Shown here: positions 46,770 to 58,552 of the stretch, piece by piece
Numbering within the stretch: position 1 is the first letter of the stretch
Layout: each line of letters starts with the position of its first letter
From: Rhizomys pruinosus
Taxonomy: Eukaryota; Chordata; Mammalia; Rodentia; Spalacidae
Reading direction: 5' to 3'
NCBI GenBank assembly: GCA_009823505.1
Contig: VZQC01006589.1
Location: 7,465,722 to 7,529,721, forward strand
DNA: 64,000 nucleotides
Notes under the pieces: model-generated
What the model saw: the letters and a program-made list of their open reading frames with translations, nothing else
Database searches by the model: none
What the model was told of the DNA's origin: nothing
Made by a program: the position numbers and the translations under genes

Positions 46770-47430
46770 GGCAATGGTGGCATAAGGAAAGAAAATTCCT
46801 GGATTTGGGGAATTTGTACATCTGAACTTACAGCAGTGGACATAGCATGCACAACACCCATGCAAATTCAGACCAGACAAAAACACAGCATGGACCTGTG
46901 GTAACTGGAAGGAGGCTCTAACCTTAGCAAAGGAACTATTGGTAGCTGATCACTGATGGGTGAGGGAGTGAGGCTAGGAAGGCTGAACAAGGTCCAGTTC
47001 ACAAAAGGGACATCTGGTTACACAACCATGCTTCTAGAGGCCTTAGCATATATGACAGAATGCAAGAAATCTTCTGGGTGTCTATGAAAAGGTGCAGATG
47101 GGGAAAGTGATTTAAATATGATTAGGATGTACAGAATGAAAAAAAATAATATATTCAAAATAATCAGTGAGTTTGTAAAAATAATCTGGCACTTTGCATT
47201 CCTGACAGTGATGCAAAAAATTCTAGCTTCCTAGCATCCTTGCCAGCCACTGTTACTGTGACGTTAAAATTTTATTTTTAACTTTCATTCTACTTTCTAT
47301 TCCCATATGCACACAGGTGTATTTAACTGCATTCTCCTTCCGGCTCAAAAGGAGAACTTACTTTCTTAATTTGTCATGTCTTTCTCTGCCCAAGTGATAT
47401 CTTTGTTTAAATATTTTGCTGAATTTTATT
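46770..47430. other. Intergenic with possible L1 relic
   Basis: 47185-47260 ('tgcattcctgacagtgatgc', 'catccttgccagccactgtt') resembles antisense L1. The rest is unassigned. Confidence 0.4.
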
Positions 47431-47433
47431 TTA

Positions 47434-47675
47434 TTTTTTATTTATTTTTTAATTTTTTATTTATTTCTATATGTGTATGAATGTACTGTCTGCATGCACC
47501 CATGTCGTGCAAGGCCACGGAGGTCAGAAGAGGGTGTTAGATTCCCCTGGAACTGGAGTTTTCCTGGAATTGGAGTTTCAGACGGTTCTCGGCCACCATG
47601 TGGGTGCTGGGGATTGAACCCAGGTCCTCTTTAAGAGCTGTCGGTGCTTTTAACTGCTAGGCCATCTCTCCAGCC
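47434..47675 (-). mobile_element. B3-type SINE (two units) with TSD
   Basis: Perfect 15-bp duplication 'ctgaattttatttta' at 47419-47433 and 47676-47690. Two 17-bp units. A short deletion removes the 'taggtctgtg'-type stretch before 'cacccatgtcgtgcaaggcc'. Confidence 0.94.
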
Positions 47676-47689
47676 CTGAATTTTATTTT

Positions 47690-48105
47690 AATTTTAGGTT
47701 TGTATCATTGTTGATATTTCAAGATCATTCATAACTCTGGGTGCAAAATCTCTATTGTTTGTGTGATTTCCAAATTTATTCCTTAGAACCAACCTATTCG
47801 GTTTTTTTTTTTCCCTCAACAGAGTTTTTCATCCACAAAGATTATTTTATTTGTTTAAGTTTAATTTAACAAATTTCTACTTTGCAAATTATGAATTCCT
47901 TAGAAATGCATTATTTAATTTATCAGGTTTTAAAGATTTTTTTGAGAATTTTATTCCTCATATTTCAGCTAATGAAGACTTTCACATAATGCAATTTGAT
48001 CATATGCTTCTCCTACCCCAACTCATCCCAGGTCCAGCCCATCCCTCCTCCTTACCCAACCAATTTTGTATCCTCTGATTTTTTTTTCATTTTAATATTT
48101 TTGTA
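47690..48105 (-). mobile_element. Probable L1 relic (antisense)
   Basis: T-rich sequence with 'gcaaaatctctattgtttgt' and 'ttcatccacaaagattattt' resembling antisense ORF2. Low confidence. Confidence 0.35.
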
Positions 48106-48240
48106 AACCCATCAAGACCTGTTTGCCAAGCCTTTACACTCTGGTGTGTAAGCCCATCAAGTCCCATTTGCCATGCCTTTACACTCTGGTGTGTCAGCCC
48201 ATCAAGTCCCATTTGCCATGCCTTTACACTCTGGTGTGTG
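48106..48240. repeat. Three 45-bp tandem units (minisatellite)
   Basis: Units start at 48106, 48151 and 48196. Each contains 'gcccatcaagtcccatttgc' (first unit diverged) and 'catgcctttacactctggtg'. Units two and three are nearly identical. Because 45 is a multiple of three, the minus strand stays open through a repeated THQSVKAWQMGLDGL. I do not regard that as a gene. Confidence 0.96.
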
Positions 48241-49320
48241 GCTCTCCACTGCAGCTTGCTCAACCTTCTGGAGGCCAAACCCTGAAAGAAACCTGACACC
48301 TTTCCCAGCAGCTGTCAATTACCAAGCTCCTTGGCTAGGGCTGCATGTCAACCTCCCTCCCCATGCTGCGTTTTATCTGGCTTGAGCCTCAGCAGATTCT
48401 CAGTGTGCCGTGTGTTCATGTGCAGCTCCATTCTGTGTACTGGAAGGTCTTCTATTTCCTCCACTCCTTCTTGCAGTATTTCTATACCTTCTTCTGCATG
48501 ATTGACAGGTGAAATCGGTGTCCCGTTTAGAGCTGAGAAATACATTCTTATTCCCTGAACAATGACCATATACTGGCAAAAAGAAGGTTCTTTAATGAGG
48601 GTTGAAAGATGTTCTAATCTGTGGATATAATCATGTCATTAGGAGTGCTTTAATATGACTAATACTATTTCAATTTAGCAAAAACACATACGGCCTATAA
48701 TCTGTCTAGTCCCAGGTTTTTGCCCCAGGTACAGGGCCAGGTATGGGCTGTATCTCGTGAAGTAGGCCTTCACTCCAATAACAAATTTGTTAGTTATTCC
48801 AATGACACTCATGCCACCACCACACCAGTGGGCATGTCTCTCCTGGCACATTATTATTCTACCTTGCAGAGTTCAAAACTGGAGAGACTGGTGATCACTT
48901 TTTCCTGTGTACCCTACGTAGTACTTTCCAGCATAATGAAAGAAAGCTAGCTGGAACTAGGCTTCCGGTCAAGACCAGCTGGAGTTCTCCATGTTCTGTG
49001 ACTCAGCTATGTGGACTCATTTAAAATGGGGATATAAAAATAACCAAGAATATGCTTAAATAGCTTGCAATATTGTTCCAACAACTCCAAAACCATGTAA
49101 CCCATTCCCAGGACTGGGGGTTTTATTTGATAACCTGTGGCATCTAGTATAAGCATTGTTGCCTGGTTATGGGGTATCTCCATGTAAACTATATATGTCT
49201 CTGCATGTGTTTTAGGAAGTTTCTGCAGTAGTTGGTGTCCATGTGACTTTTTCAAAAGTTCCTTAGTGTTAAAAACTCCTGCCTGCATTTCCTCCTCTAG
49301 CCTGCCTCCCATGCCCAACC
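48241..49320. other. Intergenic, nothing recognised
   Basis: Unique sequence. The 103-codon minus frame at 49007-49318 has no family resemblance. Confidence 0.45.
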
Positions 49321-49386
49321 CTATGTATGACCTATGTATGACCTATGTATGACCTATGCATGACCTATGCATGACCTATGCATGAC
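49321..49386. repeat. Six 11-bp tandem units
   Basis: Unit 'ctatgyatgac'. The first three units have T and the last three have C at position six, a clean two-block pattern. Confidence 0.96.
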
Positions 49387-49497
49387 TCCTCTTGCTCTAT
49401 TCTCCCATTTTCCATGATTATGCAGCAATCAATCTTCTCTCCTTTGAAATCTCCTATAGCCCCTTAATAATTCCCTAACCTCTATGGATGTCACAAA

Positions 49498-49499
49498 TG

Positions 49500-49544
<45 letters not shown>

Positions 49545-50045
49545 TATATCAATTCGAAGATAGTATCCAAAAATTTGAGACCATATGGGCTGTTTGTCAC
49601 TCTGTGTTGGCTAACCTCATTCGGGATGGTTATTTCCAGCTCCATCCATTTAACTGCAAACTTCATAACTTCATTTTTCTTAATAGATGAATACTATTCC
49701 AGTGTGTAAATGTACCAGATTTTCGCTATGAATTTTTCAATGTGTGAAGACATACAGTTTGCATTTCCTAGCCATCGTGGATAGAACAGATGAGCAGATA
49801 TCTCTTAAGGTGTATGTCTGAGAGTGGTATCACTGGATCATGTAATGGATGTACTTCTAGCTTTTTATGGAGCTTCCACACCGATTTCCATAATGAATAC
49901 ACCAGTGTGCACTCTCACTGGAAGTGATCAAGGGATGAGCTTTGCCCACACCCTTACCATGATTTCTCATCACTTATTTTTTGAGGTCTTAGCCATTCTG
50001 ACAGGGGCAGGTGGAGTCTCAAAGAGCTTTAATCAGCATTCCCCT
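49498..50045 (-). mobile_element. Old L1, ORF2 3' end (antisense)
   Basis: The complement reads like the end of ORF2. From right to left it passes 'gtcagaatggctaagacctc', 'ggtgtgggcaaagctcatcc', 'gaatagtattcatctattaa' and 'tggatggagctggaaataac'. An (AT)n tract at 49503-49540 marks its 3' end. Stops are frequent. Confidence 0.85.
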
Positions 50046-50890
50046 GGTGGCTAAAGACGTTGAACCTCAACTTAGCCCAGTAAGTATGGCCAAGATTAGG
50101 AACACAAATGACACCAAATGCTGGAGAGGTTGTGGGGAAAGGGGAACACACATCCACTGCTTGTAGGAATGCAAACTCATGCAAGACTTGGAAAGCAGTG
50201 TGGAGAATTCTTAAAAGACTGAAAATGAGCCTACCACCTGACCCAGTCATACCACTCCTAGGTATATACACACAAGACTCGTCCTACTGCAAAGGTACAT
50301 GCACAGCCATGTTTATTGCAGCTCTCTTCACAATATCAAAGAGATGTAACCAACCCAAGTGCCCCTCAACTGATGAGTGGATAAAGAAAATGTGGGACAT
50401 CTACACAATGGAGTTATATGCAGTGGTAAAGAAAGATGACATCATGAACTTTGCAGGTAAATGGATGGAACTAGAAGACATTATGCTAAGTGAAATAACA
50501 CAGTCACAGAATAACAAACAATGTATGGTGTCCCTCATTGGTGGACACTAGCACAAAATCTCTAATTTTGAGACAAACTGAGCATCGTCTATGTTATATT
50601 TCTTTTTTATATGAAAGCAGCAGTATGGTTAATAGGTGAATCCCTTAATAGGCTTGAGAATTAATCTACCACTTATGTTCAGATTTTATAATATTGGTAT
50701 ATTGGTGGAGTATATGTATGCATATTTTGAGGTAATATACAATTAAAGAGGAAAATGTGGCAAAAAAAGACAGAGAAAAATGCAAGACATGTATGGCAGA
50801 ATGCAGGAACAGGAGCGGGTAGGGGCATGGACAGGGGAATGTGTCTAAACTGAACTGAGTAATGATGTATGAAATATGCAAAATGTCAAT
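50046..50890 (+). mobile_element. L1, ORF2 3' end and 3' UTR (sense)
   Basis: Sense L1 reading 'gccaagattaggaacacaaa', 'ggagaggttgtggggaaagg' and so on. The frame 50108-50551 is open to the natural ORF2 end, with PVIPLLGIYTQDSSYC, FIAALFTISK, NQPKCPSTDEWIKKMW and AGKWMELEDIMLSEITQ. The Cys/His motif upstream is broken. The 3' UTR follows, with 'tatggcagaatgcaggaaca', 'gaactgagtaatgatgtatg' and 'gtcaataaaaagcc' near 50885. 5'-truncated. Confidence 0.9.
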
Positions 50891-51012
50891 AAAAAGCCTA
50901 AGAAGAATAACTCTAGATCACTAACTTTATTTACAGTGAAGATAACCTACCTTCCTGCATCCCTGTGGTCTAGAGTAAAAAAAAAAGAAGTTGAGCCTTT
51001 TAAAAAACTATT

Positions 51013-51165
51013 TCTCAGCCAGATGTGGTAGCACACAAATTTAATGCCAGCACTCAGAGGCAGAGACAAGAAGATTACTTTGAGATAGAGGCTACCTTGG
51101 TATACGTAGGGAGCTCCAGGCCAAGCTGGAGCTACAGGAAGACCAACTCAAAAAGACCGGAAAAA
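51013..51165 (+). mobile_element. B1 SINE, diverged
   Basis: 'tcagccagatgtggtagcac', 'ccagcactcagaggcagaga' and 'gctacaggaagaccaactca' with an A-rich tail. Substitutions put it among the older B1 copies here. Confidence 0.9.
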
Positions 51166-51179
51166 AAATTCCTACCTAT

Positions 51180-51475
51180 TTGTAAGTATTTCATTGTTTG
51201 AGAGCTCTCTGTTTATGTCCATGTCCATTTTTTAATTCTGCCTGTATTCTTGTTTAGGCTTTTTGAAGTCTTCGTATTTCCTAGCTACTGTCTCCTCTCG
51301 GATGTATACCTAGTAAAGTTTTCCCCATTTTGTAAGCTGCATCCTCACTTGAATGACAGTGTCTTTCTGTAAAGAAAGTGGTTTAATGTGGGGCCATGTA
51401 TCAGTTGTTGATCTTAATTCCTGTGCTATTGGGGTCATGTTCAGGACGTCTATGTCTACAAGTTCAAGAGCATTT
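51180..51475 (-). mobile_element. Old L1, ORF2 part (antisense)
   Basis: 'gcctgtattcttgtttaggc', 'ttgatcttaattcctgtgct' and 'attggggtcatgttcaggac' follow antisense L1 ORF2 order. Confidence 0.65.
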
Positions 51476-53375
51476 TCTCCATTCTCCTAAAATGAGACCT
51501 TATCGAGACTTCATGGGAGATTTCAGGCCTGGCCTAGGAGATGGCACTACTAGCAAACAATCTGAGTTGTTATTGGAGGAAATGCTGCCTTAAGAGCAGA
51601 TCAGTCTGCATTGAACACATTGGTACCACAGCACTGAAAGCTCTCAGAAGCTGCAAATAGAGTTTTAAGATAAAAAGAGAACGTGGAAGACGCCGGCATA
51701 GAACCTAGGAAACAAGAATGCCTCGGACTCAAGAGAGGCTACACTTGGCACACGCTCATTCCCCAGAGCCCAGACTACCACAAACTCCCCTAACCTTGGC
51801 TTCTTGGCTTATACTAAATTCAGTGAAACAGCTATATATCCTGTATGTTACAGATCTGTTTCACAAGTTCCCTTCTAACTACATCACCTTTCAATTCCGA
51901 ATAGTTTCCAGGATCCCTAGAGTTTATAGAATTCCCTTTGGTGATGGCTTCTGACAGAATGTAAAACTTGGAAAAGGAATTGGATTAAACAGGTTGTTCA
52001 CAAAGACAGTTATTATAAAAGTTCTCCCATGTGATGTTATGAAACCAAAGAGCTGAGGGAATAATGAGTAACAGAATGAGAAGGGATTGAAGGAAGGAGG
52101 GGAAAGGAAGGAATGAAGGAACAAAGACAAAGAACATGGAAATAAAGGGAAGAATATTACAGAAATGAAAAAAGAAGATAAAAAGAAGCAGTTATGAAAA
52201 GGAAGAGGCTTAAATTCATGTAAGGAAAGTTCCTAACAGAGCCCGTGAACTTGTGTAATTATTATAGAGTATTAAAATGACTGTTTATAAGCCTGTGCTA
52301 TGGGATTCAGTTTGATGCAAAGAGACTAACTAGCAGTGCTGTACTGGGGTAAGCTGCACTGGCTCATGGGAAACAATCATTCATCTCTTTGTGTTTCATC
52401 ACATCATGTTGATTATTTACTCTGGTACAAATCAACAAATGCAGCAAGACTTCTTTTCCTCTCTCACTCCCTTCAAAGGACACAGACTAAATGGTATTCT
52501 CTCAAAATTCAAATGCTGAAGTCCTAAGAAATTTTAACCTCAGTGAATTAAATTGGAAAGTGACTCTATTGCATGATGTATTTTTTAAACATGTTTAGTT
52601 GCATATAATGGATGAAAGTCTGACAGATGTTCCATCATCAGCAGTGGATAGGGAAAGAAACTATCTGCCTTTGCATGAGAAAATGAAAATTCAAGTACCA
52701 AGGAGCTTATAAAGGAAGAATGACAACACTGGAAGCAATGATTCCATACACAGTGCAATGTATAGTGCACAAGTGAATAGAAACAGCTCTCCTAAACCTT
52801 TTGCTTCCTTTTAATAGTGTAATAGGGATGGGCAGGAGATGTAACATTACAGTTAGATACTGACGCTGTGTTGTACTCTGCTACACATAGTTGATTCAGG
52901 ATCAAACTAGGTTAGAAGCACCAACAAAGCCCCCCCCCCATTTCAGTACTATGTTTGGCTATTTGCTAACTTAAATAAGCTAGTCCTACCAGAAGACCTG
53001 GAAATTACAAAAAAAGGGGGGGGGGTGTGAGGTGAGATTATCTTAGGTTTTGTCATGGCTGGCTTTAGTTTTCAATTTGACACATCTTGAAGTTCCATAA
53101 AAAATGTGTTATTTGAACTTCTAAATTCATATGGACGCTTGTGACCAAACACTATTTTGAAAATAAATAACACATTATACACTGCTATTAACTTTTATTC
53201 CCAATTATTGAGGGCCAATCTCAGAAAAAATCTTTCTGACTTCTGTCAGTTGAAACAGAAGACTGATGGTACTCATTTGAAGTCATTCCCTGTATTTCTA
53301 ATCTCATCTTGTTTCAGCTTCAAGGGCCAAAAACAGCATCATGTCATCTTTTCACCAGTGTACTCTTTGAAAAGA
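51476..53375. other. Intergenic, nothing recognised
   Basis: About 1.9 kb of unique sequence. Short C and G homopolymer runs lie at about 52931 and 53016. Frames up to 78 codons carry no signature. Confidence 0.5.
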
Positions 53376-53377
53376 TT

Positions 53378-53462
53378 ATATATATATATATAGATAGATT
53401 ATATATATATATATATATTATATTATATATTATATATTATATATATATAATATATATATAAT
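53378..53462. repeat. AT-rich (TA)n / TATTA repeat
   Basis: Almost pure A/T, with several self-complementary TATA runs. Confidence 0.9.
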
Positions 53463-53839
53463 ATCACAAAAATATAAACTGAAAATAAAAGATGATTAAA
53501 ATTGTACATAGTAATATTTTGATTCTTCAAAACATGAATCAAATCTAACAAATAGATATGGGCCATGAAACTTGAAACTACAAAGCATTGCTGAAAGTAA
53601 AGGATATACATGCACATGGAAACTATATCACCATATAAGCTAGAAGATGGCAAGATGTCAGTTAGATTTTCATAGAGGACCCATGAAAATTTACAAAGTA
53701 TAGCATAATATTTTCTAAAACTTGACATTCTAGTTGTGAAATTTATACAAATGTAAAATAAGTAGCCAGATGGAAGCAATTTTGGAAAAGAGATAAATCT
53801 TTGTGGACATTAACTGGTTTCAATGTTTATTATACTACT

Positions 53840-54400
53840 AAATAATAATGGATGATAATGGTGATGACAATGATGATGGTGACACTGAACTAGACTTATG
53901 ATATCCCTAAAGATCAATGGAATAGAACATAAATTCTAGAGCCAGGACAATGCTACATTTTGACAAAGCTCCATGTTATTACAGTCGAGGAAGAGCTTTC
54001 AAAGGAATATTTCTTCAGTAACTGGATATCTATGTGGAAAAAGAAAAGTCAAGTCATAGCTCAGTACACACAGACAATATCATGAAGTCACTTATGCACC
54101 CAAAGATAAATTGTATAATTATAAAACTTCTTGATGCAAGTAGAGGCAAATATTCAGAATGTTTTGGAAAACAAACATTTCTTAGCCGAAATAACAACAT
54201 GTAAATCATATCAAATCTGATTTGGATTTTATCAAAAGGTAACCTTTGGCTCATCCAATATCATGGTTCTAGAGTGCAAAATAATTTGAAATATGGAAGA
54301 ATATGTTCAATGCATATATCTTGTGAAGTATTATATATAGAAATAAAAACTTTTTCAACTCAATTATAGGATGAATAATAGGTGTGGGGAGAAAGGCTTA
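53840..54400 (+). mobile_element. Ancient L1 ORF2 relic (sense), first part
   Basis: 'agatcaatggaatagaacat', 'cattttgacaaagctccatg', 'ataaaacttcttgatgcaag' and 'gattttatcaaaagg' follow L1 ORF2 sense order. It resumes beyond the SINE at 54430-54690. Confidence 0.6.
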
Positions 54401-54429
54401 GTTGGAAAAATGATTAATGTACAAACATG

Positions 54430-54695
54430 AGTGTTGAGTTCAGACCTCGGCACTCAGGTAAAAAGCCTGGAGCAGCATGCCTTTCATCCCAGCACAGGGA
54501 AGACAGAGATAGAAAGATCACATGGGCTTGCTAGCCATCCAGTCTAGCTGAAGTAGTGAGCCACGAGCTCAGGGAGAGAACAGAGTTCAGTCTGCTAACA
54601 CAAGCTGAACAGTGACTGTGAGGGATACCAGCATCAAAATGCATGCATGTATGAATACCCCCGTGCACACAAATATTATCATAGACACACACACA
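54430..54695 (+). mobile_element. B4-type SINE (tRNA-like plus B1-like)
   Basis: A tRNA-like opening ('gaaaggcttagttggaaaaa', 'tgagttcagacctcgg') is followed by a B1-like segment ('catgcctttcatcccagcac', 'agggaagacagagatagaaa') and a 3' part with 'gtgagccacgagctcaggga'. This is the architecture of rodent B4/RSINE elements. It sits inside an L1 relic. Confidence 0.65.
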
Positions 54696-54699
54696 GTCA

Positions 54700-54900
54700 C
54701 CATATTAATAGTAAACAAAAGTACATACTGCATCAAAAATATATTAATGACCATTAATCACCAGAAAACTATTAGAATTATTGACCATGAAGTAATACGA
54801 ATTGAAGCCACACTGAAAAAATTGTGTACCTGTGAGAATGCCTAAAACTTTGTAATGATATCAGTGATAGTAAGATTGTGGGACATTTACAGTTTATGAA
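54700..54900 (+). mobile_element. Ancient L1 ORF2 relic (sense), second part
   Basis: 'taatcaccagaaaactatta' and 'accatgaagtaatacgaatt' correspond to the segment of ORF2 that reads ATTAGGGAAATGCAAATC... in less decayed copies. Collinear with 53840-54400. Confidence 0.5.
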
Positions 54901-55465
54901 ATCACTTTGTTTTTAGTGAAATGACATAGCCCTTCTTAACATTTTGGAAGCACTGAGCATGCAGCCTTGGGGATCCATTCCCCCTCTGTCTTTGAAAGCC
55001 CAGTGCACAACTAGGCTGAGACTTACACCAGATTCTGATCCCTAACAACTTCAGACGACCATTTGCAGTGTTAAGAAGACCATTTTCTCTTGCTTTCTTT
55101 TCTCTTTTTTGTCACATGTCCTAAAAAGAGAAGACAGCTGCTGATGTCCAAATTAACTGAAGCAATAAAAACCATAGTCAGTGAACAACAAATATGTTAG
55201 CAAGCTGCAGAAAATGTATTCAACTGGCTTCATGCCATGAAAGTGCTATCTCTGGCTCAGTCTGCTGGTTTATTTTACAACAAGACATCCAACATTTGTC
55301 CTGTTTTGAGTTTCTCTTTACTAAGAGAAGTCTGCGTTTTCCACTGAGATGCCATTCTTGTCTCTCCTTCTCATTTCTGCCTGGATTTCCACATTCTATC
55401 CTTTCAATGTGTCCTTCTTTATTTTCTTATATTTTTTATTTTGTTTAGTTTTCTCTTTTAGGAAT
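54901..55465. other. Intergenic, nothing recognised
   Basis: Unique sequence, T-rich from 55320. Confidence 0.5.
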
Positions 55466-55469
55466 TTTG

Positions 55470-55732
55470 TCCAGAGTCTGGAAGAGATGACTCAGCAGTT
55501 AAGAGCACTTCAAGCTCTTTCAGAGGACCAGAGTTCTGTTCCCATCACTCATGTGTGGTAGCTTAAAATTGCCTTTGACTCCAGCTACAAGGGATGGGAG
55601 ACCTTTTCAGGCCTCCACGGGCTCCTGTGAGCATACATGGCATATACTTTCCAGGCCTCCATGGGCTCCTGTGCACATACATGGCATATACTCACAGCAA
55701 CACACACAAACACCTCAATAGAAATAAAATTT
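55470..55732 (+). mobile_element. B3-type SINE with internal 44-bp duplication
   Basis: Head 'gtctggaagagatgactcag', B-box area 'agagttctgttccc', one unit 'ccagctacaagggatgggag'. Its 3' half is duplicated: 'caggcctccayggg ctcctgtg' to 'gcatatact' occurs at 55608-55648 and again at 55652-55692. Confidence 0.85.
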
Positions 55733-55760
55733 TATAATAATAATAATAATAATAATAATA
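55733..55760. repeat. (TAA)n microsatellite
   Basis: About nine TAA units at the junction of a B3-type SINE tail and a B1. Confidence 0.9.
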
Positions 55761-55762
55761 TG

Positions 55763-55910
55763 CAAGATGTGGTGATGCATGCCTTTAATACCAGCACTCG
55801 GGAGGCAGAGACAGGAAGGTCTCTGTGAGATCGAGGTCAGCCTGGGCTACATAGTGAGTTTCAGGCCAGGTGTGGCTGTAGGGAGACCTTGTCTCAGTAA
55901 AACCAAAATA
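55763..55910 (+). mobile_element. B1 SINE
   Basis: Full-length B1: 'agatgtggtgatgcatgcct', 'ggcagagacaggaaggtctc', 'gaccttgtctcagtaaaacc' and an (ATA)n tail. Confidence 0.95.
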
Positions 55911-55967
55911 ATAATAATAATTTTTTTTTTAAAGTATTTTTATTTCTGTAGCTTAAAAGTATTATTT

Positions 55968-56220
55968 GTGAGGCTGATGAGATGGTTTTGTGGTTAAGAG
56001 CGACGACCGCTCTTGCAGAGGACCCGGGTTCGATCCCCAGCACCCACATGGCGGCTGAGAACCGTCTGTGACTCCGGTTCCAGGAGAACTCCAGTTCCAG
56101 GGGAATCCGAGACCGTCTTCTGACCTCCGCGCCATCACACGACACGGGTGCGCAGACCTGCATGCAGACAATACATTCATACACATAAAAATAAATAAAT
56201 AAATAAAAATTTAAAAAAAA
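55968..56220 (+). mobile_element. B3-type SINE (two units)
   Basis: CpG-rich copy ('gagcgacgaccgctcttgca', 'ggttcgatccc' box B) with an altered box A ('tggttttgtgg'), two 17-bp units, the constant 3' segment and a long A/T tail with (AATA)n. Confidence 0.95.
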
Positions 56221-56239
56221 AATAATAATAATAATAATA

Positions 56240-58550
56240 CTTATGTCTAGATTGAGATCTCTTCTTTGTACCAATTTTTTTCACTTCTTTCTGGTTTTAT
56301 ATATTTTATAATACATCTTTTGAGCCACCTCACTTTGAACTACAGTGATCTCATGCAACAGTTGTTCTTTCACTTCATTCTGTCAATCATATCTGTGAAT
56401 GTGTGAAAACCATTTTTGCTTTATTTCAGACTCTCCTAATGGTGGCTCATTAAATGCAACGTTCCCATCTTGGAAAGACTTCCTACCCTTCCTCTCTCCT
56501 CAGGTCCTTGCTTCACTCCCTGCTTCTCACAGTTTCCCATTCAAGGTAACGAAATTAGAATCCACCATTGACGTCTTAATAACTGCTTTCCTGCTCCTTC
56601 ATTCTTTGTTACTGAAACTGCTGTTAAGCACCTTGGATTCTGTTATGAGATAGAAAGCTACCCTTTGTTAGGTATTAAAAATACAATATATTCTGTTGTC
56701 AATAAAAGAATTTGAATTTTGTTCATCTTCCTTCCAAAGCAATACTATATTAGAAACTGCACATAGTGATAAGGACACAGCAGCCAATTTGATCACCAAC
56801 TCTTATTATTTGGAAAGAGTATTATAATGCATTACAAACTCAACTTTTATTTCTATATCCTATATAACACTGGAGAAAGGAGTCTCTTACCCAAGGTTAG
56901 ATTAACTTAACCAGGACAAATCCTTTAGCATGGCCTGTAGTATGACCAGAGGAATGAGTTATGTTTATTGAAGTATCCAGGAAGCTGCCATTTCTTTCAG
57001 TCACTTTAGTGATGAGACTTTTATCTATATGGATTCAGAGCTGCACATACAACCCAGGATGGAACAATGCAAATAAAGATTGATCAATCAGACAACCAGA
57101 TACTTTCATTTGTATTTAGACATGAACAGGAAGAACTTTGTTCTAATTATTACTACTGGTATCCAAAGGGACCATCCTAAGGAACTGAACATTGTTAGGG
57201 AGATCAAATCCAAGTGAATCACAGAGAAGGATATAGAGATATGCTTAAAAATTCCCTTAGCCCTTAATAAGACTGCATATTATCAATAATGGAGGATCTC
57301 TTTATTTGTTTTCATCAAGCTATTTACTTAAAGCATTTCAATTACTTGAAGCCTAAAGCATCTTATCCTTTCTGATGACCCTTCATGGGTTCCTTATGAA
57401 TGGCAGGCTTTCATGACATGGAGACTTCTGCCTCCATTACTGCTTACAGAACTCGCCATTGTGCTAAGAGTCTTCACAAAATTCATCATGTGTTCATCAA
57501 AGCAAAATGTTTCTCAGGTAAAACCAATTCTCAAATCACCTCTTCTCTAGAGCCATATCAAGGTAACCCATATCCCAAGGTGGGTTTTTTTTATTGGTCC
57601 TGCTTAACTATATCCACTACTTAAAAGAAGTATTGTCTTCTTTCTACATGTGCTACCCTCAGGAGACTTAAGAACCTTGAAGGGAGGAACACTTTATAAG
57701 CATTGTTGTGACTCTTTTTAATATCACATTTACCATATCTCTTACTGTACAGTATCAGGTTCAAGATCTTTTAGAGCTTAGAAATCAGAAAATCTGTTTG
57801 AGAAAATATGCATGCTATCCCTGTGTAGTCTCTCTGCCAGATATAATTTAATTTATTGCAAAGACATCTAAAGTAATAATTACAAAGTCGATCACTTGTT
57901 TTAAATACTGCTATATGTATGGAACTGTATTATTTCACTTTTTAACTGTTCATGGAAAAAATGCTTGCTGAGGGAGAGGTATGTGCCTGAAATACAGCTC
58001 AATTTTGAAGACATAGTGAAGAATTAAAATGTCTTCATGAAGAAAATAAGGACAGAATTTTCAAAGAAGTGTGAATGTTATTGAAACGGTGAAAGATCTT
58101 AAGGACTCATACACCTGTTGAAGGAGCTTGTAAACTGGATTGATTAACTTAACTGAAGGAGGGAAAGGTGTTCTGAGTTGAAAGGTCAAAGGTGAGTAAA
58201 GATTTTGCTCTACTTTCATTTCCATTGCTATGATAAGATACACATGAGTCTCAAAAAAGCAGTTGTATTATACATACATATAGGGTGGAATCAAGGCACA
58301 GATTTCATCAAGTTCACCCATGCTGTTTTGGGTTACTGTATGTGATTAACTTGGGAAACAAACTTTATTTTTAAATTAAATCATCCTATAGGTGAAAGAG
58401 ATTGCTACCAGGTGATACTATATGACAGCAAAATTATAGAGAACATTTGTTTATACCAATCCCAAAGCAATTGTTACACAGTTTTTAATTAAAGCTAATG
58501 TGGACAACAGCAATTTATATCACCAATTAACACAGATGCATTACCATTTT
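56240..58550. other. Intergenic, nothing recognised
   Basis: About 2.3 kb of AT-rich unique sequence. 58222-58250 ('tttccattgctatgataaga') may be a sliver of the rodent repeat seen at 12188, too short to call. No gene is seen. Confidence 0.5.
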
Positions 58551-58552
58551 TA

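Noticed and set aside
48106..48240. CRISPR-like regular repeats
   Set aside because: Units are contiguous without unique spacers and the genome is a rodent. This is a minisatellite.
49007..49318. 103-codon minus frame
   Set aside because: No family signature and no supporting signals. Treated as chance.
49498..50890. Twin-priming inversion of a single L1
   Set aside because: Both arms cover the same end of ORF2 and differ strongly in decay, so two separate elements explain it better.
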